Source of the DNA: Miltoncostaea sp050249835
GTDB taxonomy: Bacteria; Actinomycetota; Thermoleophilia; Miltoncostaeales; Miltoncostaeaceae
Length of the DNA stretch: 64,000 nt
Reading direction: 5' to 3'
Assembly (NCBI GenBank): GCA_050249835.1
Contig: JBFWPT010000017.1
Location: 1-64,000 of the forward strand
The stretch's first letter is position 1. Each line of letters starts with the position of its first letter. Shown one piece after another: positions 43,711 through 51,798 of this stretch. Made by a program: the position numbers and the translations under genes. The notes under the pieces were generated by a model that was not told the origin of the DNA, made no database searches, and saw only the letters and a program-made list of their open reading frames with translations.

Positions 43711-44729
43711 GAGTGCGCCAGTGTACCCCGGGAGGCCCCGAGAATCAGGTCCAGCAGCACATCGGGGTCCCGGAGGGGCGGGATGTCACCGCGCGGCCGC
43801 CGCTCCACGACCAGGTCACCGGGGTCCTCCAGGCGCCGCAGGCGGCCCTCCGCGATGAGCGCCGCGTCCACCGCGCCGAGGCGCGCCGCGAACGGGGTCC
43901 AGGCCGGCACCCCGAGGGCCGCGGCCTCCCGGTTCATCGTGCCGCCGGCGCTCACCACGAGGTCCGCGGCGGCCACCAGGCTGGGGCCGTCGACCGGCGC
44001 GTCCGGCACGATCGCCCGGCCGCCGGCGAGGGATTCGCGCTGCTCGGCGGTGCGCGGCAGGACCACCGTCTGCACGTCCGGGTCGTCCAGCAGGCGTGCG
44101 AGCACCGCGGCGAACAGGTCCGTGGACGCGCCCCGGTGGTACAGGGTCACCTCCGGCGGCGGGCGCAGCACGGCGACCACGCGCTCCCGGTCGAGCCCCA
44201 GCTCCCCCGCCACGCCGTCCACGTCGAGCACGGCGTCGGCGAGGTAGTACTCCTCCTTCAGCCCCGGGTAGCGCACGAGCTTCGGGGGGCGCATGCCGTA
44301 CCGGGCGAGGGCCTCCTCCGGGATGGCCGACGGCACGAGCACCCGGGTGGCCCAGCGGCCGTTCCAGTGGTGCATCGCGGTGGCGAACTCGTAGTCGAAC
44401 ATCGTCACCTGGGGGGTCCCCGCCAGGCGGGCCGCGAACGGCTGGTCCGTGCTGCCGTGAGCGACGGCCAGGTCGAAGCGCTCGCGGCGCGCGAACGCGG
44501 CGAGGTCCCGGGAGCGGCCCGCCATCGCCTGGGCCTTGCCCCGCCGGGAGCCGCCGCCGTGGGCCCCCACGGGGGTGTGCGGGATCCCGAAGCGCTCCAG
44601 CAGGCCGATCGTCTGCGCGAACTCGCGGGAGGTCACGGTCACGTCGTGGCCGCGCGCCCGCATGCGCTCGATCAGCGGCCGGAAGATCACCACGTGCGGC
44701 GAGTTCGTCACGTCGATCCAGACACGCAT
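43707..44729 (-). CDS. DUF354-family glycosyltransferase-like protein
   Basis: 340 aa. DUF354 proteins have a GT-B fold related to UDP-GlcNAc 2-epimerase. Visible features: 'MRVWIDVTNSPHVVIFRPLI', 'AFARRERFDLAVAHGSTDQP', 'VLRPPPEVTLYHRGASTDLF' and 'AADLVVSAGGTMNREAAALG', the last like the nucleotide-binding loop of GT-B enzymes. It overlaps the dehydratase gene by 4 bp (GTGA), so both probably act in surface polysaccharide synthesis. Function not proven for this family. Confidence 0.88.
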   Translation of the reverse strand: MRVWIDVTNSPHVVIFRPLIERMRARGHDVTVTSREFAQTIGLLERFGIPHTPVGAHGGGSRRGKAQAMAGRSRDLAAFARRERFDLAVAHGSTDQPFAARLAGTPQVTMFDYEFATAMHHWNGRWATRVLVPSAIPEEALARYGMRPPKLVRYPGLKEEYYLADAVLDVDGVAGELGLDRERVVAVLRPPPEVTLYHRGASTDLFAAVLARLLDDPDVQTVVLPRTAEQRESLAGGRAIVPDAPVDGPSLVAAADLVVSAGGTMNREAAALGVPAWTPFAARLGAVDAALIAEGRLRRLEDPGDLVVERRPRGDIPPLRDPDVLLDLILGASRGTLAHS

Positions 44730-44753
44730 CGGCCGGGGAGTGTAGAACGGACC

Positions 44754-46160
44754 ATGGCCGACGGTCCCGATCCGCTCGAGGTCGCCGCCGACGCGGCACG
44801 CCGGTGGCTCGACGCGCTCCCGGACCGGCCGGTGCGCCCCGAGGCCGGCGCGCGGGAGATGCTCGCGGCATTCGACGGACCGCTGCCCGAGGAGGGCGCC
44901 GACCCGTCGGAGGTGATCCGCGACCTCGCCGCCCGCGCCGAGCCGGGGCTCATGGCGAACGGCTCCGGCCGCTTCCTGGGGTGGGTGATCGGCGGGGCGC
45001 TCCCGGTCGCGATCGCGGCCGACTGGCTCGTGAGCGCGTGGGACCAGAACTGCGCGATGTCCGAGCCGTTCCCCGCGACCACCATGATCGAGCAGGTGGC
45101 CGCCGGCTGGGTGCTGGACGCGCTGGACCTGCCCCGCGAGGCATCGGTGGGATTCGTCACCGGGGGGCAGATGGCGAACACCGTCTGCCTCACCGCCGCG
45201 CGCAACCGGGTGCTGGCGGCCCACGGCTGGGACGTGGAGGCCCTTGGACTCCAGGGCGCCCCGCGGGTCCATGTCCTGATGGGGGCCGAACGCCACGACT
45301 CCATCGACCTCGCCCTGCGCGCGATCGGCCTGGGCGCCGCCACCGCGACGGTGGTCCCCTCGGACGGGGCCGGGCGGGTCGACCCGGACGCGTTCGTCGC
45401 CGCGGCGGCGGCCCTCGACGGCCCCACCATCGCCTGCCTGCAGGTCGGCAACGTCAACGGGGGCGCCGTCGACGACGTCGGGGCGATCGCCCCGGCCGTC
45501 CGCCGCGACGACCTGTGGCTGCACGCCGACGGCGCATTCGGCCTCTGGGCGCGGGCGGCCCCGTCCACGCGGGCACTGGTGGAGGGCGTCGAGGCCGCCG
45601 ACTCGTGGGCCACCGACGCGCACAAGTGGCTGAACACGCCGTATGACTGCGGCGTCGCGATCTGCGCCCACCCGGACGCGCACCGGCGCGCCATGGGCGT
45701 CCGGGCCGCGTATCTCCCCGCGGGCGACGACGCCGGCCTGCGCGACCCGGTCGACTACAACCCGGAGCTCTCGCGCCGCGCCCGCGCGGTGCCGGTGTGG
45801 GCCGCCCTGCGGAGCCTCGGCCGCCGCGGCGTGGCCGATCTGGTGGAGCGCTGCTGCGCGATGGCGGCAGTGCTCGCCACCCGGGTCGCGGAGGGCGGCG
45901 GGGAGGTGCTGCACCAGGAGCTGAACCAGGCGGTGGTGCGCTTCCCCGACCCGCGGGGCGCCGACGACGACGCCCACACGCGCGCCGTGCTGGCGCGGAC
46001 CCAGGCGGAGGGCACCTGCTTCCCGAGCGGCACGGTCTGGCACGGGCTGGCCGGCATCCGGCTGTCGGTCACGAGCTGGCGCGCCGGGCCGGACGACATG
46101 GAGCGCGCCGCGGCGGCCCTGCTGGCCGCGCACGCCGGGGCGGCGCCGGCGGGCGCGTGA
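44754..46160 (+). CDS. Pyridoxal-phosphate-dependent decarboxylase (aromatic amino acid/TDC type)
   Basis: 468 aa group II PLP decarboxylase. The PLP lysine is in 'DSWATDAHKWLNTPYDCG' (about residue 290), with the Asp of 'LWLHADGAFG' and the acidic 'SGRFLGWVIGGALPV' region near the N terminus. Such enzymes decarboxylate aromatic amino acids or glutamate; sequence alone does not fix the substrate. It is co-translated with the HD-GYP/LuxR gene (GTGA). It is divergent from DUF354 (24 bp). Confidence 0.88.
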   Translation: MADGPDPLEVAADAARRWLDALPDRPVRPEAGAREMLAAFDGPLPEEGADPSEVIRDLAARAEPGLMANGSGRFLGWVIGGALPVAIAADWLVSAWDQNCAMSEPFPATTMIEQVAAGWVLDALDLPREASVGFVTGGQMANTVCLTAARNRVLAAHGWDVEALGLQGAPRVHVLMGAERHDSIDLALRAIGLGAATATVVPSDGAGRVDPDAFVAAAAALDGPTIACLQVGNVNGGAVDDVGAIAPAVRRDDLWLHADGAFGLWARAAPSTRALVEGVEAADSWATDAHKWLNTPYDCGVAICAHPDAHRRAMGVRAAYLPAGDDAGLRDPVDYNPELSRRARAVPVWAALRSLGRRGVADLVERCCAMAAVLATRVAEGGGEVLHQELNQAVVRFPDPRGADDDAHTRAVLARTQAEGTCFPSGTVWHGLAGIRLSVTSWRAGPDDMERAAAALLAAHAGAAPAGA

Positions 46161-47680
46161 CCGTCCGGCTCGCGGAGATCCTCGCGTCCGCCTCGCTCGC
46201 GACGGACCTCGCCACCGGGCAGCCGATGGGCCACGCGCTGCGCACCTGCGTCGTGGCGACCGCGCTCGCGCGGGAGATGGGCCGCGGCCCGGACGAGGTC
46301 CGGACCGTGCACCAGTTCGCGCAGCTGCGGATGCTCGGCTGCACCGCCGACGCCGCCGAGACGGCCGCCGCCGTGGGCGGCGACGACATCGCCTACGTCG
46401 CCGCGATGGCGCCCGCCGTGGGCGGCACGACGTGGGAGATCGTGCGGCGCCACGCGGGCGCCGTGGCGCCGGGCCGCCCGCTCGTCCGGCGGGTCCTGAC
46501 GGCCGGGAGGGGCCTCGCCGACGTCCGCGGCGCCGCGCGCTCGATGGGGGCCCACTGCGAGGTCGCCTCCGGCCTCGCCCGGCGCTGCGGCCTGGACCCC
46601 CCGGTGGTCGAGGCGCTCGCCCACGCCTACGAGCGCTGGGACGGCCGGGGCTTCCCCGCCGGGTGGCGGGGCGACGCGATCCCGGCCGCGGTGAGGGTGG
46701 TGAGCGTGGCCCGCGACGCCGACCTCGCCGTGGCCGCGGGCGCCGATCCGCTGGCGCTCGCGCGCGCCCGGCGGGGCCGGGCCTACGACCCGGAGGTCGT
46801 CGACGCCCTCTGCCGGGCGGGACCCGGCGTGCTGGCGGGCCTGGAGGGCGCCGACGAGTGGGAGGCGGCGCTGGCGGCGGAGCCCGAGCCGGTCGCGACG
46901 GTCGCCACGGAGGGCCTCGACGCCCTGCTCACCGCGCTCGCGGACGCGGCCGACCTCAAGTCGCCGTGGATCCGCGGCCACTCCCGCGCCGTCGCCGCCC
47001 TCGCCGAGGCCGCCGGCCGCCACGCCGGCCTCGACGACGACGGGGCCCGCGACCTGCGGCGGGCCGGCCTCGTGCACGACCTGGGCCGGATCGGCGTCCC
47101 GAACGGGATCTGGGACAAGCCGGGGGCGCTCACGGCGGCCGAGCGGGAGCGCGTCCGGATGCACCCGTACCTCACGGACCGCATCCTCGCCCGCTGCACG
47201 GGCCTCGCGGCGCTGGCCGACGTGGCCTCCTCCGACCACGAGCGGCTGGACGGGAGCGGCTACCACCGGGCGCTGACCGCCGGTGCCCTGCCGCGCGCGG
47301 CGCGCCTGCTGGCCGCCGCGGACGTGCTCGCCGCGCTCGGCGCCGGGCGCCCCCACCGCCCGGCGCTCGGGCCGGCGGCCGCGGCGGTTGCGCTTGAGGC
47401 GGAGCCGGGCCTCGACCCCGACGCGGTCGCCTGCGTGCTCGCCGCCGCCGGGGCGCGGGCGGCCCCGCAGACCGCGGCCCGCCCGGCCGGGCTCACCCTG
47501 CGCGAGGTGGAGGTGCTGCGGCTCATCGCGCGCGGGCGCTCGAACCGCGAGGTCGCCGCCGAGCTCGTCATCTCGGCGAAGACGGCCGGGCGTCACGTCG
47601 AGAACATCTACCTGAAGGCCGGGGTCTCCTCGCGCGCCGCCGCGGCCCTCTTCGCCATGGAGCACGGCCTGCTCGGCTGA
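46157..47680 (+). CDS. HD-GYP-like phosphohydrolase fused to a LuxR DNA-binding domain
   Basis: 507 aa. An N-terminal half with HD-like helices ('QPMGHALRTCVVATALAREM'), a second half with an HD-GYP-like core ('IRGHSRAVAALAEAAGRHAG', 'RAGLVHDLGRIGVPN', 'ASSDHERLDGSGYHRALTAG'; the GYP triplet reads GYH), and a C-terminal LuxR HTH ('LTLREVEVLRLIARGRSNRE', 'SAKTAGRHVENIYLKAG'). It may link a nucleotide signal to transcription. It is coupled to the PLP decarboxylase by a GTGA overlap, which is odd for unrelated functions. Confidence 0.85.
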   Translation: MTVRLAEILASASLATDLATGQPMGHALRTCVVATALAREMGRGPDEVRTVHQFAQLRMLGCTADAAETAAAVGGDDIAYVAAMAPAVGGTTWEIVRRHAGAVAPGRPLVRRVLTAGRGLADVRGAARSMGAHCEVASGLARRCGLDPPVVEALAHAYERWDGRGFPAGWRGDAIPAAVRVVSVARDADLAVAAGADPLALARARRGRAYDPEVVDALCRAGPGVLAGLEGADEWEAALAAEPEPVATVATEGLDALLTALADAADLKSPWIRGHSRAVAALAEAAGRHAGLDDDGARDLRRAGLVHDLGRIGVPNGIWDKPGALTAAERERVRMHPYLTDRILARCTGLAALADVASSDHERLDGSGYHRALTAGALPRAARLLAAADVLAALGAGRPHRPALGPAAAAVALEAEPGLDPDAVACVLAAAGARAAPQTAARPAGLTLREVEVLRLIARGRSNREVAAELVISAKTAGRHVENIYLKAGVSSRAAAALFAMEHGLLG

Positions 47681-47734
47681 AGATGGGGCGAACGCCCGAT
47701 GCGCGCGGCCCCGCGGCGCGCGGATGCTCGCGGC

Positions 47735-48649
47735 ATGCCCCGCCCGGTCCCCGTCCTCCTCCTCGCCGCCGCGGCCCTGGGCTGCCCCGCCGGCGCGCCC
47801 GCGGCCTCCGCCGCCGCGCCCGCCGACCGCTGCACGGCGGGCCAGGTCCGCGTGGAGCGCCCCGACGGCAGGGCCCGCTGCCTCCCGCGCCGCCCGACGC
47901 GGCTGTGGTACCGGGTGCGGTTCGAGACGACCTTCCACCAGCAGTGGGCCGACCCGCCCCGGGTCCTCGACCAGTCGTGGCGCTTCGACTCGTCGGGGGC
48001 GGTCATCCTCTTCCGCCAGTGCAGCGTCGCCGGCCTGCCGCGCCAGCGCGACGCCCGCCTGGCGACCCGCGTCGAGGCGGCGGCCTCCTGCGCCCGCCAG
48101 GCCCGCTTCCTGGGCATCGACCTGGCCGAGGACGTCTCGTTCGGCGCGTCGGGGACGGCGGTCGGCGGCGCCTACACCGACGTCACGGACTACGGGCTCG
48201 TCCGCCTCCGCCCCTACGCCGGCACGCCGTTGGAGGTGAACTGCGACCACACCGTCGTCGACACCCACGCCGGCAGCGGGCCGGCGAACGCCCCGGCGGT
48301 CCTCTCCACGACGAGCCAGTCGGCGGGCGCCGGCGGGCTGGTGTTCAACCAGCGCGGACCGGCCGTCGACGGAGCCGGCCGGATGACGCGGCCCGGGGCG
48401 CCCTGCCACACCATCCTCGGCGACGCGAGCCGCCCCCCGATCGACAGGCCCCTCGGCGTGAGCGCGCTGTGGGGCCGGGACCTGATCGGGCGCTTCGCCC
48501 CCGCCATCGGCCCCGCCTGGGGTCGTCCCCGGATCGCGGCGTCGGCCACCGTCGCCGACTCGTCGGGCGGCATCGACCGGCGCGCCGACTTCGCCCTGAC
48601 CCTCACGCGCTGCCCGGGCCGTGGCGGCCGCACCCCCGCCGGGTGCTGA
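47735..48649 (+). CDS. Secreted protein of unknown function
   Basis: 304 aa from ATG 47735. Signal peptide about 1-31 ('LLLAAAALGCPAGAPAASA'), with Cys at 17 inside the hydrophobic part, so a lipoprotein is possible. Mature region: 'LWYRVRFETTFHQQW', 'QSWRFDSSGAVILFRQC', several Cys (likely disulfides) and a beta-rich C terminus. I do not recognise the family. Lies between the LuxR fusion and an alpha/beta hydrolase on the same strand. Confidence 0.72.
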   Translation: MPRPVPVLLLAAAALGCPAGAPAASAAAPADRCTAGQVRVERPDGRARCLPRRPTRLWYRVRFETTFHQQWADPPRVLDQSWRFDSSGAVILFRQCSVAGLPRQRDARLATRVEAAASCARQARFLGIDLAEDVSFGASGTAVGGAYTDVTDYGLVRLRPYAGTPLEVNCDHTVVDTHAGSGPANAPAVLSTTSQSAGAGGLVFNQRGPAVDGAGRMTRPGAPCHTILGDASRPPIDRPLGVSALWGRDLIGRFAPAIGPAWGRPRIAASATVADSSGGIDRRADFALTLTRCPGRGGRTPAGC

Positions 48650-48653
48650 GCCG

Positions 48654-49430
48654 ATGCCCCGCCTGCGCGTCAACGGGGTGGCGATCCACCACGAGGTGCG
48701 GGGCTCCGGCCCGGCGATCCTCGGGATCCACGGCAGCCTCAGCTCGGCGGCCCTGTGGGCGAAGGCCGCGGCGACCCTGGCGACCCGGGGCCGCGCGATC
48801 ACCTACGACCGCCGCGGCTGCAACCGCAGCGAGCGCCCGCGGCCCTACGCCACGGACGTCGCCCAGCAGGCCGGCGACGCGGCGGCGCTGATCGAGGCGC
48901 TCGGGGCGGCGCCGGCGATCTTGATCGGGCGCAGCTACGGCGCCGACATCGCCATGGACCTCGCCCTGCGCCGGCCGGACCTCGTCCGCGCGCTGGCCCT
49001 CCTGGAGGGTGGCGAGGCGCTGTTCGCGCCGGGGCGGCGCTGGCTGGCGCAGGTGGAGGCGGAGGTCCTCGCCGCCGGGCCCGGCGGCGCGGCGGAGGCG
49101 CTGATGGGGATCGTGCTGGGCGACGCGGGCTGGGACGACCTGCCGGACGCGGTGCGCGCGGTGATGGCGGGGAACGGGGAGGCGCTGATCGCGGAGTTCC
49201 GCGGCGGTTACCTGCGGGCCGCCCCGGAGGATCTCGCGGCGATCGGCCGGCCGGTGCTGCTGGTCGCCGCCGCGGACTCGCCGGCGCCGTTCGCCGAGGC
49301 CACCGCCCTCCTCGCCGCGGCGATGCCGTCGGCGCGGGTCGCCCGCGTCGCGGGCGGCCACATGATCGACCCGGCCCACCCGGCCATCCTCGCCTTCATC
49401 GACGAGGTGCTCGCACCCCGCCCCGCTTAG
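48654..49430 (+). CDS. Alpha/beta-hydrolase
   Basis: 258 aa. Oxyanion loop 'LGIHGSLSSAALW', nucleophile elbow 'LIGRSYGADIAMDL' (Ser in G-R-S-Y-G), acid in 'PVLLVAAADSPAPF' and the final His in 'VAGGHMIDPAHP', so a complete triad. Resembles small esterases/haloperoxidase-like hydrolases. No signal peptide. Starts 4 bp after the secreted protein's stop, suggesting co-transcription. Convergent stop overlap with the aminotransferase. Confidence 0.9.
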   Translation: MPRLRVNGVAIHHEVRGSGPAILGIHGSLSSAALWAKAAATLATRGRAITYDRRGCNRSERPRPYATDVAQQAGDAAALIEALGAAPAILIGRSYGADIAMDLALRRPDLVRALALLEGGEALFAPGRRWLAQVEAEVLAAGPGGAAEALMGIVLGDAGWDDLPDAVRAVMAGNGEALIAEFRGGYLRAAPEDLAAIGRPVLLVAAADSPAPFAEATALLAAAMPSARVARVAGGHMIDPAHPAILAFIDEVLAPRPA

Positions 49431-50563
49431 CGGGTCCCGGCCTCCACGCCGACGGACTGGGCGGCGGCGACCACCTGCCGGACGTCCTCGCGGGTGAGGT
49501 TGGGGTGCATCGGGAGCGCGAGGGCGGTGCCGGCGCACTCCTCGGCCACGGGCAGGTCGCCCTCCGAGTAGCCCAGCCCGGCGAACACCGGCTGCAGGTG
49601 CATCGGGATGCCGTAGTAGACGGCGCTCGCGACGCCGGCCTCCGACAGGGCCGCGCGCACGTCGTCGCGGCGCGGGTGGCGGGCCATGAACAGGTGGTAG
49701 ATGTGGCGCGCGCCGGGGGCGACCGCGGGGAGCGTCATCACCTCGCCGAGGCCCTCCTCGGCGTACCAGGCGGCGGCGGCCGCGCGGCGGGCGTTCCAGT
49801 CGTCGAGGTGCGGGTAGAAGACGCGGATGACGGCCGCCTGGAGGTCGTCGAGGCGCGAGTTGTAGCCCACCTCGTCGAAGACGACCTTGTCCTTCGAGCC
49901 GTGGAAGCGCAGCCGGCGGACCCGGTCGGCGAGCTCCTCCGTGGCGCACACGACCATGCCGCCGTCGCCGATGCCCGGGAAGTTCTTCGTCGGGAAGAAC
50001 GAGAACGTGGCGAGGTCGCCGAAGGTCGCGATCTCCCCCTCGGGGGTCGCCGCGCCGAACGCCTGGGCGCAGTCCTCGACGACCTTCAGGCCGTGCTCGC
50101 GGGCGAGGGTGGTGATGGCGGCCATGTCGGCCGGGTGCCCGAAGATGTGCACCGGCAGGATCGCCTTGGTGCGCTCGGTGATGCGCTCGCGCGCCTTCTC
50201 CGGATCGAGGCAGTAGGTCGCGGGGTCGATGTCCGCGAAGACCGGGGTCGCGCCCACCCGCGCGATGGCCTCGGCCGTCGCGTAGAATGTGTACGGGGTC
50301 GTGATGACCTCGTCGCCCGGGCCGATGTCGAGCGCGTTGAGCGCAATGACGAGGGCGTCGGTGCCGTTGGCCACGCCGACCGCCGGGCGGTCGCCGAGGC
50401 GCTCCGAGACGGTGCCCTCCAGCGCGCGGCCCTCCGGCCCCAGGATGAAGCGCCCGGAGTCGAGCACGCCGGCGATCGCGGCGTCGATCTCGGCGCGCAG
50501 GGGCCCGTACTGGGCCTGGATGTCCATGAGGGGGACGGCCACGGCGACGCGGGACGCTATCAC
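49427..50563 (-). CDS. DegT/DnrJ/EryC1/StrS-family sugar aminotransferase
   Basis: 378 aa PLP-fold aminotransferase. The PLP lysine is in 'FSFFPTKNFPGIGDGG' and the cofactor Asp in 'KVVEDCAQAFGA'; 'ANGTDALVIALNALDIGPGD' binds the phosphate. Such enzymes make amino sugars from keto sugars, here plausibly the product of the CapD-like dehydratase 6 kb away. GTG start overlapping the kinase stop (GTGA); an internal ATG at residue 14 is an alternative. Confidence 0.92.
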   Translation of the reverse strand: MIASRVAVAVPLMDIQAQYGPLRAEIDAAIAGVLDSGRFILGPEGRALEGTVSERLGDRPAVGVANGTDALVIALNALDIGPGDEVITTPYTFYATAEAIARVGATPVFADIDPATYCLDPEKARERITERTKAILPVHIFGHPADMAAITTLAREHGLKVVEDCAQAFGAATPEGEIATFGDLATFSFFPTKNFPGIGDGGMVVCATEELADRVRRLRFHGSKDKVVFDEVGYNSRLDDLQAAVIRVFYPHLDDWNARRAAAAAWYAEEGLGEVMTLPAVAPGARHIYHLFMARHPRRDDVRAALSEAGVASAVYYGIPMHLQPVFAGLGYSEGDLPVAEECAGTALALPMHPNLTREDVRQVVAAAQSVGVEAGTR

Positions 50564-51729
50564 GGGTCCGGGAGGTCGTCGGCGGCGGGGATCGTGACCG
50601 TGACGGTCGTCCCGAAGCCCTCCTGCGACGACGCCTCGGCGCTGCCGCCGAACCGCTCCGCGATGTGCTTGACGATGGACATCCCGAGGCCCGTGCCGCC
50701 GAGCCGCTTGGAGCGCGACGGGTCGGCCCGGTAGAAGCGCTCGAACACGTGGGGCAGGTGGCGCTCCGGGATCCCGGCGCCGTCGTCGGCCACCCGCAGG
50801 ACCACGCAGGACCCCTCGCGGCGCACCGTCGTCGTCGCCGTCGCCCCCTGGCCGGCGTACTTGACGGCGTTCTCCATCAGGTTCCGGACCACGGTGCGCG
50901 CCATGCGGTCCGTGAGCGGGGTCCACGCGGCCCCGCGCACGTCCAGCACGAGCCCCACCCGCTGCCCTGCTGCGAGCTCCTGCAGTTCGTCGGCCGTGAG
51001 GGTCGCCGCCGCGGCCAGGTCGCTGCGCGTGCTGGGCGGGGCGGGCTGCCCCTGGGTGGCCTCGAGCTCGGACAGGAAGAGGATGTCGGCGATGAGCGCC
51101 TCGAGCCGCTCGGTCTCGTGGCTCGCCCGGGCGACGAAGTCGTTGCGGGTGCCGGCGTCCATCGCGGGGTCGTCCAGCGCCTCCAGCAGCGCGCGCAGCC
51201 CGGTGAGCGGGGTGCGCAGCTCGTGCGAGACGTTGGCGACGAACTGCGAGCGGAGCTCCTGGTAGTCGGCCGCCTCGCTCGCGTCGGTCAGGAAGACCAG
51301 CGCCTCGCGGTCGCCGCCCACCTCGTAGGGCTGGACCGACGCCCGGTAGGTCCGCCGGCCCTCCGCGAACAGCCGCACCTCGAACCGGGAGGGGATGAGC
51401 CCGTCCAGGGCGTCCTGCACCCGGCCGGCCAGCTCGTGCTCGCTGAACGCATCGAGCACGGTCATGCCGGTGACGAGGAACGGGAAGCGCTCCATCGCCA
51501 CCGCGTTCGCCTCCAGCAGGCGTGCCCCGCGGTCCACCCGGAGGGCGGTGAACGGCAGCTCGCCGAGCGTCTCCGCCCGGCGGTGCTCGGCCGCCTCTTC
51601 GGCCTCGCGGGCCTCCCGTTCCCCGGCCCGCGCGTCGTCGGCGCCGCGCCGGGCACGGCGCAGGGCGAGCAGCGACAGGGCGGCGGCGATGAGTGCGAGG
51701 GCGGCGATCACCGCGAGGGCGATGGTCAC
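50560..51729 (-). CDS. PhoR-like sensor histidine kinase, orphan
   Basis: 389 aa. One N-terminal membrane helix (about 3-24), a coiled stretch, a PAS-like domain (about 60-150), then HisKA with phospho-acceptor His169 in 'QFVANVSHELRTPLTGLRAL' and HATPase ('MARTVVRNLMENAVKYAG', 'RVADDGAGIPERHLP', 'GLGMSIVKHIAERFGG'). The overall order matches PhoR. No response regulator is adjacent; instead it is coupled by GTGA to a sugar aminotransferase. Confidence 0.88.
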   Translation of the reverse strand: MTIALAVIAALALIAAALSLLALRRARRGADDARAGEREAREAEEAAEHRRAETLGELPFTALRVDRGARLLEANAVAMERFPFLVTGMTVLDAFSEHELAGRVQDALDGLIPSRFEVRLFAEGRRTYRASVQPYEVGGDREALVFLTDASEAADYQELRSQFVANVSHELRTPLTGLRALLEALDDPAMDAGTRNDFVARASHETERLEALIADILFLSELEATQGQPAPPSTRSDLAAAATLTADELQELAAGQRVGLVLDVRGAAWTPLTDRMARTVVRNLMENAVKYAGQGATATTTVRREGSCVVLRVADDGAGIPERHLPHVFERFYRADPSRSKRLGGTGLGMSIVKHIAERFGGSAEASSQEGFGTTVTVTIPAADDLPDP

Positions 51730-51798
51730 GGGGGGCAGTCTCGCAGACGGGCCCGGCGGGCTTCGGGACGGCCGGACGCCGTGATTGGGTTCCGCCCG

